A stretch of 51,063 nucleotides of DNA from an uncultured Clostridia bacterium (lineage in GTDB: Bacteria > Bacillota > Clostridia > Lachnospirales > Lachnospiraceae), in NCBI GenBank assembly GCA_947385955.1, contig CANDNA010000024.1:1-51063 (forward strand), written 5' to 3'. The notes beneath the pieces were generated by a model. It did no database searches. It was not told the DNA's origin and was given only the letters and a program-made list of their open reading frames with translations. A program made the position numbers and the translations under genes. Below, piece by piece: positions 50,606 to 51,063 of this stretch (position 1 is the stretch's first letter; each line of letters starts with the position of its first letter).

Positions 50606-51063
50606 ATGGATAGTAATATCGCTTTGACGATGCGGGGGATCTGTATGACATTCCCGGGGGTAAAAGCCCTGGACAATGTGGATTTCACATTGCGCAAGGG
50701 TGAGATTCGGGCGCTGATGGGGGAAAACGGCGCGGGCAAATCGACCCTGATCAAATGTCTGACAGGGGTTAACAAGTTTGAAGCGGGGGAGATTCATGTA
50801 GACGGAATCGAAGGCGCCATTGTGAACAAAGATACGATGGATGCCCAGAATAAGGGGATTTCCACAGTGTATCAGGAGGTTAACTTATGTCCTAACTTAT
50901 CGGTGGCAGAAAACCTGTATATCGGACGGGAGCCTCTGACGAAGATCAAAACCGTAGACCGCCGCAAGATGAACCAGATGGCGGCGCAGTTGATGAAAGA
51001 TCTGGACCTGGACATTGAAGTGACACAGAATCTGGAAAATTATTCACTGGCATTGCAGCAGAT
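50606..51063 (+). CDS. Sugar ABC transporter ATP-binding protein, 5' part (YtfR/RbsA-like)
   Basis: The gene runs off the end of the window; 152 codons are visible. It starts at the ATG at 50606 behind AGGAGG. The first nucleotide-binding domain shows TFPGVKALDNVDFTLRKGE, Walker A GENGAGKST and the Q-loop VYQEVNLCPNLSVAENL, the pattern of the double-domain RbsA/MglA/YtfR ATPases (about 500 residues in full). The signature region begins at the edge as YSLALQQ. The preceding binding protein points to a YtfQRT-YjfF-type transporter; permease genes would lie outside. Confidence 0.92.
   Translation, partial: MDSNIALTMRGICMTFPGVKALDNVDFTLRKGEIRALMGENGAGKSTLIKCLTGVNKFEAGEIHVDGIEGAIVNKDTMDAQNKGISTVYQEVNLCPNLSVAENLYIGREPLTKIKTVDRRKMNQMAAQLMKDLDLDIEVTQNLENYSLALQQ

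Overview
The window reads as chromosomal DNA of a spore-forming, gut-type member of the Clostridia, most likely Lachnospiraceae. The pointers are a Firmicutes-type yaaO/yaaR/holB/ricT/rsmI block, a FabK-based fatty-acid operon with a FabT-type repressor, the spore maturation genes spmA and spmB, a DUF3048 lipoprotein, and YesM/YesN-type two-component genes beside sugar ABC transporter genes. Genes are dense and mostly on the + strand. No phage, transposon, IS element, rRNA or CRISPR array was recognised.

Layout. (1) 1-565: the 3' end of tRNA-Phe, a complete tRNA-Lys and a convergent DUF4231 membrane protein sharing one terminator. (2) 919-6903: a giant membrane-anchored YD-like repeat protein with about 39 modules of ~33 residues arranged in a higher-order pattern. 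(3) 6993-10868: an HD-domain protein, tcdA, an L,D-transpeptidase with a proline-rich minisatellite tail, and a second HD protein. (4) 10870-18309: a housekeeping run of a YaaO-like decarboxylase, pyruvate kinase, a guanylate-kinase-like protein, YaaR, HolB, RicT, a TrmN6-like methyltransferase and RsmI. (5) 18318-25278: fatty-acid operon acpP-fabK-fabD-fabG-fabF-fabZ-(nitronate monooxygenase-like)-fabH, with two FabT-like operators and a terminator. (6) 25325-31062: three consecutive unknown membrane-anchored proteins. (7) 31087-33611: an amino-acid ABC transporter whose binding protein has its two halves in swapped order. (8) 33738-41636: nagA, a DUF1538 membrane protein with a tandem-PII partner, spmA and spmB separated by a DUF3048 lipoprotein, a membrane-anchored Mrr-like nuclease, ogt and a FabT-like regulator. 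(9) 41692-51063: a DUF885 peptidase (-), then a sugar-sensing and uptake locus: histidine kinase, YtfQ-like binding protein, AraC-type response regulator, an AraR-like repressor (-), a second YtfQ-like binding protein and the start of its ABC ATPase, which runs off the window.

How parts work together. The FabT-like repressor (41196-41636) and the fatty-acid genes 16-23 kb away share a near-identical operator, ATACTTTGA-N3-TCAAA, found at acpP, fabD and the repressor's own promoter, so they probably form one lipid-responsive regulon. In the last region, a kinase and response regulator are co-transcribed with a solute-binding protein that resembles the binding protein of the adjacent transporter; a likely reading is that this binding protein presents a sugar (pentose or hexofuranose type) to the kinase and the regulator activates the transporter, with the AraR-like protein as a second control. 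Both ABC operons place terminator-like hairpins just after the binding-protein gene, a common way to make more binding protein than membrane components.

The items most worth a second look are the circularly permuted binding protein, the super-repeat architecture of the giant YD-like protein, the dispersed FabT regulon, the DUF1538/tandem-PII pair, and the three unknown surface proteins. All calls come from reading the sequence by eye; no database search was run.
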